Positions 24,798 to 36,592 of a stretch of DNA of 64,000 nt are shown one piece after another; the stretch's first letter is position 1; each line of letters begins with the position of its first letter. Source of the DNA: Scatophagus argus. Taxonomy: Eukaryota > Chordata > Actinopteri > Scatophagidae. The notes beneath the pieces are model-generated. The model ran no database searches, was not told the origin of the DNA, and saw only the letters and a program-made list of their open reading frames with translations. The stretch lies in the NCBI RefSeq assembly GCF_020382885.2, contig NC_058504.1:11915019-11979018 (forward strand). Direction: 5' to 3'. A program made the position numbers and the translations under genes.

Positions 24798-25903
24798 CTT
24801 GACGGCAGGTTCGGACCTGATGATGTTTCGATAGCAGTTTTATGTTATCAAGCCAACATGTCTTGAGTGACATGTAACAGTTTTGCCACTGATAACGCAA
24901 AAGTTTCACACAGTCGGACCCATTTCATAGCAAGTGCATCAAAGCTTTCCCATATAGACAGTATCAGCCACAAAAATGAACTTTCATTTGTCGCTACAAG
25001 TTAGCAGGTCAAAAATCTTATAATATCGGTAGTAAAGAGTGACAGGGCTCAGTGGATCCCCACAGTAACATTATGGTTATTCCGTCTCTGTTACCATCTA
25101 ATTAAAGACCACATTGCTGGTTTATTCAAAAAGCCCAACAGCGATATTGTAGTTTAAATCCAAATATACAATGTAAATCAGGTTAACTGGTATTGTAATA
25201 ACTTACAATACAGATAAACATGCAATAATGTCAACGCAAAGGAGGAGCAGCAACCTCTCCGTATCGGTGGAAAGTGATCGTGCTAGCAGCCTGGCTAATT
25301 TAGCCTCGTATACGCACCGTTTGTTAGATGAAATCTGGAGGAGTAACTCAGCCGTGAAATGGCGACAGGCGATATGCTTTCACGGATCGCGGATTAGCTT
25401 GCCCGGTGTTTAACAGCACAGAGGCGCCGTGACAAAGGAAGGCACCATCCAACTTCTGCCCTCTCTCTCCCTGTTACTGTTTTCCGTCGCCTCCTTCAGC
25501 ACTGCTTAATGATGCCTGAGAACAATGCGCATGCTCAGTACCGTAATTACCGTACACTCAAGAGCTGCGGCACCTCGGGAAAAACATAAACGCAGGATGT
25601 TGTTTAATTCGTAACTATGTAGGTAACTTGATTTCAACAGTGGCTGTGATTATTTTTTTTTAAGTAAACACTGAGATAACTACAGAAAAGCACGTGTGCT
25701 TCCACTAGATTTGCGTTTTCTTTAGCCCGCGTCAAGAAAAATGTCTTCCAGGATGAATGGAGGCGCTGTGATCATTTTACCTCATGCACTGCACGCTGTC
25801 CGAGGGAGGAAGATAAGTATTTCCTACTTTCTTCCGGCTGTTTGTTGCATTCCGACGCGCGTCTCAGTTTCGTGACGGAGAGATAAGATACCCCGAAGTC
25901 ATC
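24798..25903. other. Divergent intergenic region between zinc-finger gene 1 and mif
   Basis: The two genes point away from each other across 1.1 kb, so both promoters lie here. A 61-codon open frame at 25228-25413 has no recognisable features and is probably chance. The 100 bp before the mif ATG contain CpG-rich sequence (ACGCGCGTC). Confidence 0.55.
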
Positions 25904-27047
25904 ATGCCGATGTTTGTGGTGAACACCAACGTGGCCAAAAGCGATGTTCCCGCGGCCCTGCTGTCTGAGGCCACCGAGGAGCTCGCCAAAGCTATGGGCA
26001 AACCTGCACAGGTAGGCAGCCTTACTCCTGCGGTATCTACGCTAACCTGATTTTCACTGTAAAGCAAAATCTGCCTTCATTGGTTTTTTTTATGCGGGTA
26101 AAACCAGCACCAACAAAGCCTTATTTCCATTCTCAAAACTAGATATTTTTCTCTGAGTAAGGGGAGCCTGTTGCATCATTACACAAACACGTTAATATGT
26201 TATAATGCGTAGATGATCAATCAGCGGCCTCAGATCTCTAAACCCACAGGTTAAAAGCTGATCTTTTAACATGTTCAGACTGATAATCAATATTTTTTTA
26301 GCTATGTTTCTGGGAATTTGGGGATTTTAACAAGCACCTGACATTCTGTAATTATATGGTGAGTACTGAATGTTGTTTTAAAATATTTTTGGATAAATGT
26401 CTTTGAATTTAAAACTTTCTGGCAAAACATAATATAATAGTAATAATAATAATACATTAAAATACATTAAATAAAGTATTTTCCAAACAGAATAATATTT
26501 AACAACATTTTGTTGAAACATTAAGATAGTTTATATTTAATATGTGTCCTCCTTTATAACTTTAGAACTACAATGTCTCATTTGGGCTAACGCTAGTGAC
26601 GACTGATCCACCCAGTGTTTGCTGACATCAGTGATGCATCTCTGTCTTGCAGTACATTGCTGTGCATGTCAACTCTGACCAAATGATGATGTTTGGAGGA
26701 AAGGGAGACCCCTGTGCACTCTGCTTCCTGCACAGCATTGGCAAGATCAGCAGTGCTCACAACAAGCAATACTCAAAGCTCCTGTGTGGACTGCTCAACA
26801 AGCACCTGAGCATCTCTCCTGACAGGTGGAAAACATGCACACACAACACCCAGTGATGCACATAATTTGAGAAGCAAAGCTAACATGGTGACAGAAATAC
26901 AGACTCAGAAACCTGTGTACCTTGCCTGCTCTTGCCCAACATCCAGTCTCATTGACCTGTTTGTCTTGTGTCTGTTTCAGGATCTATATCAACTTTGTGG
27001 ACTTGGATGCAGCCAATGTTGCCTGGAACAGCACAACCTTTGCCTGA
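25904..27047 (+). CDS. mif: Macrophage migration inhibitory factor
   Basis: Three exons, 25904-26011, 26653-26825 and 26981-27047, encode 115 aa, the usual MIF length and exon plan. The start reads [16 protein letters not shown]; the initiator Met is removed in the family, leaving catalytic Pro1. The CALC motif (a CxxC redox site) and the conserved YIAVHV, SIGKI and ISPDR segments are present, and it ends [12 protein letters not shown] is a trimeric secreted cytokine without a signal peptide that also has keto-enol tautomerase activity and acts in innate immunity through CD74. AATAAA at 27218-27223 is the likely polyadenylation signal. It lies between members of a zinc-finger gene cluster. 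Retention of Pro1, and not the paralogue DDT's sequence, supports the assignment. Confidence 0.97.
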
Positions 27048-27994
27048 GATGAAAGTCTTCAAAAACACTAAAATGAAAGATGATTCCATGATTTTCATAA
27101 TTGCACTACAATTTTTAAAACTGCATAATGAAGTAATCTGGTAATCAGCTGGTCAGTATACAGTATGACTAGCTTAGAAGCACTTAGCAGGAGTATTTAG
27201 CTTTTCAAGTTAAATGCAATAAAATGAAACTTGAAGAACATAAATTAATCTCTGTTTTCATTGATTGTCTAACCTGAAAAATACTGTACATTTTGTTCTG
27301 TGAAAAGAGAAGAAAGCAAACAAAACGCTGGACAACACCCAGTTGAAAATACCACACCTTTTATATAGATATGTTATCTTAATAGGAAAAACATGTACAA
27401 GACCGGGACAATGAAAAAGAAGCAACAAAATAGAATTCAGCCATCATTAACTTTCTCATTTGTACCTGTGCAATGAGAAAATGGCAGCTCAGTGAGAAAA
27501 GATTCATGTTGATGTCAGAGTGACAGAGAAGCTGTGAATTAACTGCTGTGCAGATAACTTGACAGCCTCTCTGTTTCAGCAAAGTGCCCGCTGACCTTTG
27601 ATTTACCATGATACGCCCTGCGAGTGCTGCCTGGTGTTTATTGACATAATGGGTGATGTTCGCCTTGATAGAAAATTTATTTACATTAGTGAGGCAAGAA
27701 TACTTTTTTCTTTTTATCATTTCACAAATAGAGCAATAATATACTTATTTAGTATTCTCATATTATACACAAGATTGGTTATTAGCAGTCACTGTATGGA
27801 TGGATAATAACCACTATGATCATATCCAGATTGTTTTGACTGAACAATGAGTATAATGTTCTGCACCACAAACATTTTATGGAGGACCAAAACTGCAAAA
27901 GTCAAAAATGAATAAAAAAATAAATGATTAATTAATATGCCCTTAAATGCAAAATTGATGTTTTTGCTTTAATTTTCTGAGGTATTTATTAACA
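27048..27994. other. mif 3' UTR and AT-rich spacer
   Basis: The mif 3' end is at about 27240. The remainder is AT-rich with only short, unconvincing open frames. Confidence 0.6.
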
Positions 27995-28262
27995 GGTGGC
28001 ACGGTGGTGCGGTGGTTAGCACTGTTGCCTCCAGGTTTGAGTCCCAATTCTGGGCCCTTCTGTGTGGAGTTTGCATGTTCTCCCTGTGCCTGCGTGGCTT
28101 TTCTCTGGGTACTCCGGCTTCCTCCCACAATCCCAAAAACATGCACATTAGGTTAATAGGTTACTCTACATTTGGCCCCAGGTGTGAATGTGTGCGTGTG
28201 TGGTTGTCTGTCTTTGTGTGTCAGCCTTGCGAATGACTGGTGACCAGTCCATATGAACACTT
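27995..28262 (+). repeat. tRNA-derived SINE, copy 1
   Basis: The tRNA-like head GGTGGTTAGCACTGTTGCC is followed by a B-box-like GGTTTGAGTCC at 28034-28044. The body (TGTGTGGAGTTTGCATGTTC, CCGGCTTCCTCCCACAATCC, ACATGCACATTAGGTTAATAG) is a very common fish SINE body, similar to elements I know as Mermaid-like; the exact family name is from memory and uncertain. Confidence 0.85.
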
Positions 28263-28361
28263 GGACTGAAAAAGAACAGAAAAATGAACACCTGAACATA
28301 CATCAGCGTGTAAAGGACTACCTAAAATGTTAGAAACCATCTAAACTAAAATTTATATGTA

Positions 28362-28747
28362 CACTATATAGACAAAAGTATTGGAGCATCTGACCATTAC
28401 ACTAGCAGGGACTTTGATAACATTGCATAAAAGCTTCCACTCTTCTGAGAAGGCTTCCCACAAGGGCAGCCTCTGATTCAGTTCATCTCAAAGGTGTTTG
28501 ATGAGGTTGAAGTTTGAAGGTCTCTGCGGGACAGTCAAGTTCTTCAACACCAACTCATCCAACCATGTCTATATGGACCTTGCTTTGTGCACTGGGGCAC
28601 AGTCATGCCATTACAGGAAAGAGTCTTCCCCAAACTGTTGCCATAAGGTTGTAAGCATTACAGCAAAATGTCTTGGTATGGTGAAGTAAGGGGCCTAGCC
28701 CAATCCCCGAATGACAATCCAATCCCAATACTTTTATTTATACAGTG
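28362..28747. mobile_element. Short non-autonomous DNA transposon (MITE-like)
   Basis: Terminal inverted repeats at 28362-28384 and 28725-28747 agree at 20 of 23 positions by my count (CACTATATAGACAAAAGTATT at the left). The interior (TTTGTGCACTGGGGCACAGT) resembles a dispersed fish repeat I have seen often. It has no transposase frame. Confidence 0.8.
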
Positions 28748-30444
28748 GATTTTCAGTTTTTAGTTTGGCCTGTGTTCTTTCTGATATCATTGAAAGAGAG
28801 GTATTTACGACTGTGCTGGAGTCTGCCACCAGGGGGCGATCACGATATTTTGGCCTCACGTTTGAGGAGCTCTCATGACATTCTTCTTATTGTGCAGCCA
28901 GTGTAATTTTCTATTTAAATTATCATTTTATTTGTGCATTTAAAGACTTATTAATTTATTCATTGAATCACTTATTTATTTTTTATTTTGGAAGTGTCTA
29001 CGAAGAATATCAGTGAAGGAAAATTCATAGTCTAAATAACAAAGATAACACTGTATTATGTAATTGTAATTTTGTGTCCAGCTTGTCCCAGGAATTTGAG
29101 GAGCAGATGCGAAATTATACACATTTATTTATTAATAAAAGGATATGAAGTAAATATGATTCTGCAGGCTGCTTCTTCACAACTGCACGTTTTGTACATG
29201 CTTGATTGCTATGGTAACATGCGACCACAATCGCATACTACGGGCTGCCGAGTTTCTTTTCCTAGGATGACGACGCAGTTATCCGTATTACAGTGCCTCT
29301 GATTGGATTACCCCGATATTGTTGCCCAACCTTAACCAATCATCAGTTGTAAATTGAAAGATTGTTATCCAATCAGACGCACAGTATGGCGGGCCATTCC
29401 GTCGCCATCCTAAGAAAAGAAAATAGAGAAGCTAATACGCGAAGGAAAATAAATTTGTTATACCATGAACTGTACGTTATACACCTATTCCATCTATCCG
29501 AACAGCTGCATTTTAATTTTGCGTTTTTTAAATATTGAGTGTTACAGCAAATATAAGGGGGTAATTTATTGCGTTTTCAGCAGTCTCATTACAGCGAGAG
29601 ATGACGTAGGAGTGGCGTAACCTTTCCGTCGGGAAAATGGCAGAAAGACAGTTCAGCGGTGTTGTTATACGTTGGCTAACTGAAAAGTACGACTGGTCTA
29701 ATATTTAAATTTAAAATAAGGATGAACTGGTTCACTGTTCACATCATAGGTTTTCTGCGTGCCAGACGAAGCTGGTAAGCATTCATAACCATATGCAAAT
29801 TACAGGAGCTCTCCGTGTAACCGTGGTCGGTATTTACTAACTATACAGTCGGTTGCCCGCCATGTGTGACGTTAACGTTACTTAACTGTCCAGATTGTAA
29901 CATACGTTTGCAGGTTTTGTCATTGCAACGCCTTCTGCTGTTTTAAATAACGGCAGAATCACCGTTACCCCTGGTATTGCTGGTTAACTGTGTACTTATT
30001 TAAGCGTCGCAGCCTTAAGTTAGTTTCAGATGATCCTCCTTAAGGAAACTAAACAAGACTTTACTGAGGATTTTACATTATTCGGTCATAGCCATGTTAC
30101 TGAACTGAACTGAATATTCTTCAGTCGATACCACCCCTACATTGTTTTGGTGCTGCGTACTTTAGGTCTGTGAGGGAGTCAGGTTGATTAATGGATCGGC
30201 AGATCATCCTTCACCTGGATGGTTGGTGGTTTAGAGTCCTGTTTTAGCAAACTTAGACCCTGCTGAAGTGACCCCATGTCATGAAATACTGAGCAGGCCT
30301 CGATCTGTAGCTGATTAGTAGTTAGCGCTAACCTGATCTCTTATCTTTTTGTATAGGAGTTAAGTGAAGGAGTAGTAGCCGACAGCATCACACAAGACTT
30401 TCTGATCGAGGACATCTCTAAGCTGCTGTCAGCCATCTTCAAAG
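28748..30444. other. Intergenic and probable 5' UTR region of zinc-finger gene 2
   Basis: Contains a CTCF-like motif at 28824-28838. A promoter and untranslated first exon are likely within about 29350-29780, with a possible acceptor at about 30356 (TTTTTGTATAG) leading into the exon that carries the start codon. Confidence 0.5.
28824..28838 (+). promoter_or_regulatory. CTCF-like motif
   Basis: TGCCACCAGGGGGCG matches the CTCF core CCASYAGRKGGCR. It sits between mif and zinc-finger gene 2. Confidence 0.5.
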
Positions 30445-33400
30445 ATGTCCGACTATCTGGCAAGAGAATTCAGGGCCCAGTTGGCTGCAACCATGGACTC
30501 GGTCCTGAGGAGGGCCATGCTTGAAATAATGAAGATCTTTGAGAAGAGCCTACATGACCATCAAAGGGAGTTGGTGCAAAAGGGAGAAGAGATTGCTCAA
30601 CTTAAAATAATGTTACAGGGAACAGAGATCACACTAAGAGAGCGCGAGTGGGGACATGAGAGAGGAGCTGAGGTGAATAAAACTCAGATGAATGAATTGC
30701 AAAGAGAGCCTAAAGATGTTGTGAACGTCTCTGGACCAACTGCTGATGTACCTGAGATTGTTTTTGAAGGTATGGTTTTTGAAGTAGGTGAATAATTTGC
30801 CAAAAGAAGCTGCTTTAGACATTCTATGATTAAATAAAGTCAGTATTGTTAGGAGACCTACCAGTAGAGAGAACCTCTGGTCAGCCTACACAGTGGTTTT
30901 ATTGTTTGGTATCACTTAATTAGTATGGATTTAACTGTGTTTCTTTGACACTAACAAATAGTAAAAGATATCAAGTAAAAATAAATGCTAAAAATAGATT
31001 ATGTACAAATACAAATACATATATGCACAAATTAACTAATTTTGCTAGGAAGCATTTGAAACAATGCTGGTATTGTCAGATTGTTTTTGTTTTCAAGAGA
31101 TGGATAATAAGTTAACAAGGGGCAACAAGTAATCTTTATAATTAGTAGTCATTTGGTACTGTACTTTTGCTCAGCATAAAGTATCCAGCAACAGTCAAAA
31201 GAGCACAGTTGTTGCAAAGACAAAACTTGTCTACTTTTATCTCTTTGCTACCTGCTTTTTCCTTCACTCTCTCATGAATTGATCATGGATGGTGTCATTT
31301 TCAGTGGATACAAAACTTAAAAAATGCTAAGATGAGTCACTGGCTGGCCCACCTGAGTAAAGTCTCTGTCTTGGAAACATTACATATGGTTTACATATAT
31401 GTCATGTGTGTGTCTTTGTGTATGTGTCTGTGCAGTACCTGATGAATGGTGTGCTCCACTGGGCAGCAAGACTGTTACCAAACAAGACAACAGCTCGTGT
31501 CCCAGTGTAAGACTGCGCCAGCTGTACATTCCTCTGTGTCACATTCCAGTCATCAAGCAGGAGGTGTGTAACTGAAGGGTAAAATCCAGATCTGGTTTAG
31601 CATCATAAACCAGCAGAGAAATCTGATGATGACTACATGATAGTTATGTTGTTTGAAGAAGCAGGCCGCAAAAGTTGTCGCCATATGGTGTTACAACAAC
31701 ACCACCAAGATCAGATAGTTAATTTCTTTCTCAATCAGAAGCAAGTCAGTGAGGCATCCAGAGAGTTCATTTGTATATTGCTGCTTATGTAGAGCACAGC
31801 ACAGCTATGCCTGTACCGGTTTTCTTTGTATCTTGTATTTTTAATCCTTGGAGATGTAACCAGTATATTTGCATTTTAGATGGAGAACCATGACATTGAG
31901 TCCCACCAGCAAAAGAAAGATAGCAGGAGATCAAGGAGAGGTGAGTTTCATTCTCTGTTATTAATTCATTAATGTCCATTCTATAATGTCCAGGAGCCTA
32001 TCCCAGCCAACTACGAGCGAGAGGTGGGGTACACCCTGGACTGCTTGCCAGTCAGTCGCAGGACCAACACAATGTAGAGTAGCCAGTTAACCTAATGTGC
32101 ATGTTTTTGGGACTGTGGAAAGAAGCCGGAGTACCCGGAGAAAACCCACGCAGGCACAGGGAGAACATGCAAACTCCACACAGAAGGGTCCAGACCAGGA
32201 TTCGAACCTGAAACCCTCTTGCTATGAGGTGATAGTGTTAACCACTGCACCATCATGAAAGTTTATCAGCACTTTTAATTAGGTAAATCAACTATTTAAA
32301 TGAGCTGATTGCAGATTGCTGGGCTGATGTCTATCACCAATTAAAATGTTGTCTCTTTACTTTACCATCATCTATCGTTGTCAGGTATTATTGGCATAAT
32401 AAAAAAACTTTTAAAGTGTTGAGAAAATTGTTTTATCTGTTCAACCCAAAGGAATAGGTTTAAAACTGATTGACACTGTGAAAAAGAATTAAGAATAACT
32501 GAAGATATTCCAAGTTATCTCAGTCTTTGTACTGAGGTCTCTCTGCCTTGGAGTCACTACTCTGCATTTTGGTCAGTGCTTGGATCTGGTTATTTTCATC
32601 TCTGACAGGAGTTTGGTAAAGTGGATACTGATATAAGTACTTTTACCACCAAACTGTACTCAGCTCAAGTACTTTAGTACATTTATTTTCTATAAACTTG
32701 TTATGTTTGCACATTAAACTGCAGTTCACTGTTTAATGGTTCATGTTCCTTTGAAAAGAAACTCCAGCTGTGTGCTAAGCTTCACTGTAAGCTATTCGCT
32801 CCATTAGCTGTTAGCTGCTTTAGCCTGATCAAATCCCAGAGCGCTAACACGTGCTCCGTTGTGGTCAGTACTCAGTTGAGTTTGTCATTCACTAAGCAAT
32901 AGTCTGTTTGTCCTAAACATATTTTCTGTTATCCCCAGCTGAGGGACAACAGGACGCCTTTCAAGTCCTACAGTCCACAGTGGCTTATTTGACGCATTAA
33001 GAAACTGTCTCGCATATTTATCTGATAGGCTCCGAGTCTTTGTAGAGAGCAAGCCAACTATTTAGGACAAATATCGGGTGATAGCTGTCGGTGGTTGAAC
33101 AATTGGAGCATACTCACATTATGAGTTTAAATGTGGCTGAATAGATTTTAAACATCACATCTTCATATTTGTATTTTACAAGTTCAGTTTTGTACAAATC
33201 ATTTATTTCTTGTTGCCCTGATCATCTTATTAAATCATTTTGTAACATTTTGGTTTATTATGTTCATGTCATCTTTCCTTTTTCAATGGGTAACAGTTGA
33301 TTTTTTTTTTCCCAATGTTTTACACAGGTTCCTCATTAAAGGAAAGACACAAACAAACTCAAGGCAGAAGTACACCAAAGCATGAGCAAGCAACTCGACG

Positions 33401-34598
33401 TCCACCAGTAAGGAACAACATGAAAATATTGCTCCAAAACACAAAACAAGATTGTAGCAACCAAATGGGCAGACTAACGGGTCTTAGAAGAGGAAGGAGA
33501 AATTCACCAGAAAAAGAGCACGAAAATACACCAAAGAGTAAAAGAGAGGAAGGGAAAATCACAACAGCTGAATCCAAGTCCAAAGAACAGGAGATGGCGG
33601 AAAGTGATGACAGAAAAAAATACTTATGCAAGTTTTGTAAGAAGGAATTTGATACACTGTTCGGCCGAAGTGTGCATGTGCGATCACACAAGAGGTGCCA
33701 AGGGTGCAAAAGAGAGTTCCCTTTTCCAAGTGTTCTTAAGTGCCATAAAACATATTGTCCAAAACTCAAGAAATTGTTGGGAAAAAAAGCACAGTCCACT
33801 GATTCCTCAAAAGCTCAGTCCTTTGATAATGAAAAAGCAGCTGCACTTAGAAAAAAACAGATGACCCTTAACACAGAAAGCACACCTTCTAGTAATTGCT
33901 GTGAATCATCTATCCAGAAAAAGGGATCCACCAAAAAACACACCTGCTTACAGTGCAACAAGACATTTCATTCATGTCGCAGGATGAAAGAGCACATGCG
34001 TGTTCATACGGGTGAAAAGCCATTTCCGTGCAGCTTGTGCCCAAAGAAATTTCATGTTAACCGGTCACTCAAACTGCACGTAACGAGAATGCACAAAGAC
34101 CAGGTGGAGTCCAGTGAGGCAAATGGAGGCCTTTCATGGACTGTGCCTTTAGAGGTGAATGAAGACACTCAAGAGGATGTGATTTCTCCTAGCAAAAACA
34201 CAATCCAAGAAGGCAATCCAGGGAGACAGCGTGTCCCAAGATGGCAAACAATGGGCACACAGTGTGCTAATGGTTTCACCTGCTTATTGTGTCAGAAGCA
34301 CATGAGAAACAAATACCTGCTGATTGAACATTTTCGCATCCACACGGGGGAGAAGCCCCTCAAATGTGACCGTTGTCCTGCAAAGTTTCGTTTTGGTGGA
34401 CAGCTTAGCTTGCATAAAAAAAAATGCGGCAATCCTGCTATCCAGTGTGAAAAGTGTGAGAGGAAATTCCCCTCACAAATGAGGTATGATAGTCATGTGT
34501 TTAAATATCACAGGGACTGCCCTCATTTCTGCAAGGTTTGTGGGAAAGGCTTCGTCACTGAAGGACGCCTTAGGAACCATATGGGCCGCCATTTATAA
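30445..34598 (+). CDS. C2H2 zinc-finger protein with N-terminal helical module (cluster gene 2)
   Basis: Four coding exons, 30445-30769, 31436-31563, 31880-31940 and 33328-34598, with phases 1, 0, 1, give 594 aa. The first exon carries the cluster's module (FRAQLAATMDSVLRRAMLEI, then a Glu/Lys/Leu coiled coil). Exon 2 ends PVIKQE, a SUMO-consensus site. Exon 4 begins with a basic, Gln/Lys-rich stretch and contains eight zinc-finger units in irregular spacing: two near its start (the second ends in Cys), two typical ones joined by TGEKPF, and four in the C-terminal part. The third of those four (IQCEKCERKF) and some others lack the standard linkers. Intron 3 contains an inverted SINE. AATAAA at 34952-34957 is the likely 3' end. 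DNA binding is expected; the target is unknown. Confidence 0.87.
31985..32265 (-). repeat. tRNA-derived SINE, copy 2 (inverted relative to copy 1)
   Basis: The reverse complement carries a perfect B box (GGTTCGAATCC at 32208-32198) and the same body as copy 1. It lies antisense in intron 3 of zinc-finger gene 2. Confidence 0.88.
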
Positions 34599-35410
34599 GC
34601 CAGTATACAGTTAGCGTCACCTGTTTGTGGACACCGAAATGCTGGATGTTGGCATTTATGCACTTACTGATTGATATCGGGGTTTTAAAGTTATAAAACA
34701 GAGTGCCTGTCTGTGTACGAAGGGGTCCTGTCCACCACCAAGTTCGATTGTTCTTCCAAGGTTGTAAAGGGATGAGCAGTAGATTACTTGTTGTGATACC
34801 AACACAAGTTGTGATATATTTAATTCTATGAGGAAATCCAAAGCAAGAAACAAAGTGGAAAAAAATTGAAAAATGTGTTTTTGTTTTTTCATTGAAGTAC
34901 TTGTTTAATCCAACGTTGCTTTAAAGCAGACCTGCTCTTGTACTGTACTGTAATAAAAAAATGACTGCAAGGGTCTAATACTTACTGAGAAAGTAGCTGT
35001 GTAAGAAGATCTTTATTTGTTAAAAATCTTGCAGCATACAATATCTCATCAAAACCTCGTTGTGTCTAATGAAACTAAATGTATACATCTTTGTCTATGT
35101 TTGCTCTTATGACAGCTCACACATTGTGTTATGAAGTCCAAAAGTTTTAGCAGGATTTGAGAAACTGCATCACTCTGTCTTTCAGAGCATCTGGGGGTCT
35201 CTGCTGGTGTGCTTGGTTATTGAGTCAGACTTTTGGACAGGGCTTTATGATTGCTGAATGTTTTTTGCTGGGCAAAATGTTTTGGTTATCCTGTAAAATA
35301 ACTTCATATGATGTTTGAGTTCTGAAACAAGTCAGAAAATCATTTTATTGAATTTAATTTCTATAAAAGTGTTACGGTAGTGGTGCTAGTCCATTTATAT
35401 GTATTGTATA
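34599..35410. other. 3' UTR of zinc-finger gene 2 and spacer
   Basis: AATAAA at 34952-34957. No other feature was seen. Confidence 0.6.
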
Positions 35411-35779
35411 CACTGATCAGCCGCAACATTATAACCACTTGTTTAATATAATGTAGGTCCCCCTTGTTCCAAAACAGCTCTGACCTGTCAGGGGGAAGTG
35501 ACACAGGACCTCTGGGGGTATTTTGTGTTCAAAATGTTGGACCCGTGCGTTCAGGGTGGGGCCTCCGGGTACATCCCACAAATTCTCATTCAGGTTGGGA
35601 CCTGGGGAGTCTGCAGGCTGGTCCTAAATACTGATCTGCAATGTTAGATGGATGGTGTGTGTCAGAGAACATCCACGTGATTGCCAGAGCTCGAGATTTC
35701 CCGGCAGAACATTGCATTGTAAACTGATGACATGCTTTTCTTGACCTGTAAGTGGTTTTAATGTGGTGGTTGATCGGCG
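35411..35779. mobile_element. Short non-autonomous DNA transposon (MITE-like)
   Basis: Inverted termini at 35411-35440 (CACTGATCAGCCGCAACATT...) and 35750-35779 agree at about 24 of 30 positions. The interior has no coding capacity. It ends about 0.8 kb upstream of zinc-finger gene 3. Confidence 0.8.
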
Positions 35780-36592
35780 CGTATATGTATATACATATAT
35801 ATATCCAACCGGGAGCGCTCACTTTTCTTATCGCGAGACTTGCAATAATTATCACATCATAGCTGCTAGCTGGAGAACGAGTCGCCGCATCTTTGAATGT
35901 GACTCAAACGGTTTCATGGATTTCATGTCAGCCAGTGAATATATCTGGCCAACGGCGGTCCAAAGGCATTATCGACCTGTATCTTTGTCTATTTAAATTG
36001 CCTCTTTATATGTAGCTTGAGTGCTAGCTATGACAGGCTAGCCTAGGACTGGCTGCGCTTCGTTTGTCCCCCTGTTTATACGTTAGCTGTCGGTAATGTT
36101 AACTAACATATCGTTACACTAGCGAATACCGACAGCATCGACTTTTCTCAAATCTGTTTTGAAGAGCCAGTCATATAGCTATAGGCTGGCTGTGTTTATG
36201 TACTATGCCACCTGGCTCTCCCCATTTCACCGGATTGCTTGTCATCGCTGAATAACTTAAAACGGTAGCGTTAGCATGCAGGGTAAAACAGACTGTCTGG
36301 ACACCATAGCTTCTATTGAGCTTGATTGAAGCGTCGCACGGGTTGTCTGTCCTGAGATATTCAACCACAAAGAGACGGGGTTTTAAAAGCAAATCGCTGC
36401 GGCAGGCGCTGTTGGAAACTGCGTAGCTACTTAGCATGGCAACATCTCATGGCAGTTCATAGATGCCAGGGCAGAGGAGTGTATAGTGGTAGCCGCATCG
36501 TTCCTCAACTGCCTCTGGACGCCAGCCATAGAGGAAAACGGCGGTGTCAAGCAGTTGTTCACAATAAGACAACATCACTGAATCAAAGAACA
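35780..36592 (+). promoter_or_regulatory. Probable promoter and 5' UTR of zinc-finger gene 3
   Basis: A TA-rich stretch follows the MITE (35783-35803). From about 35810 the sequence is richer in CpG than the flanking DNA. An in-frame upstream ATG at 36449 precedes the preferred start by 48 codons. Confidence 0.4.

Noticed and set aside
25228-25413. 61-codon open frame upstream of mif
   Set aside because: No recognisable domain, splice partner or start context; more likely chance in promoter DNA.
31785-31979. Minus-strand 64-codon open frame
   Set aside because: It is antisense to exon 3 of zinc-finger gene 2, with no independent support.
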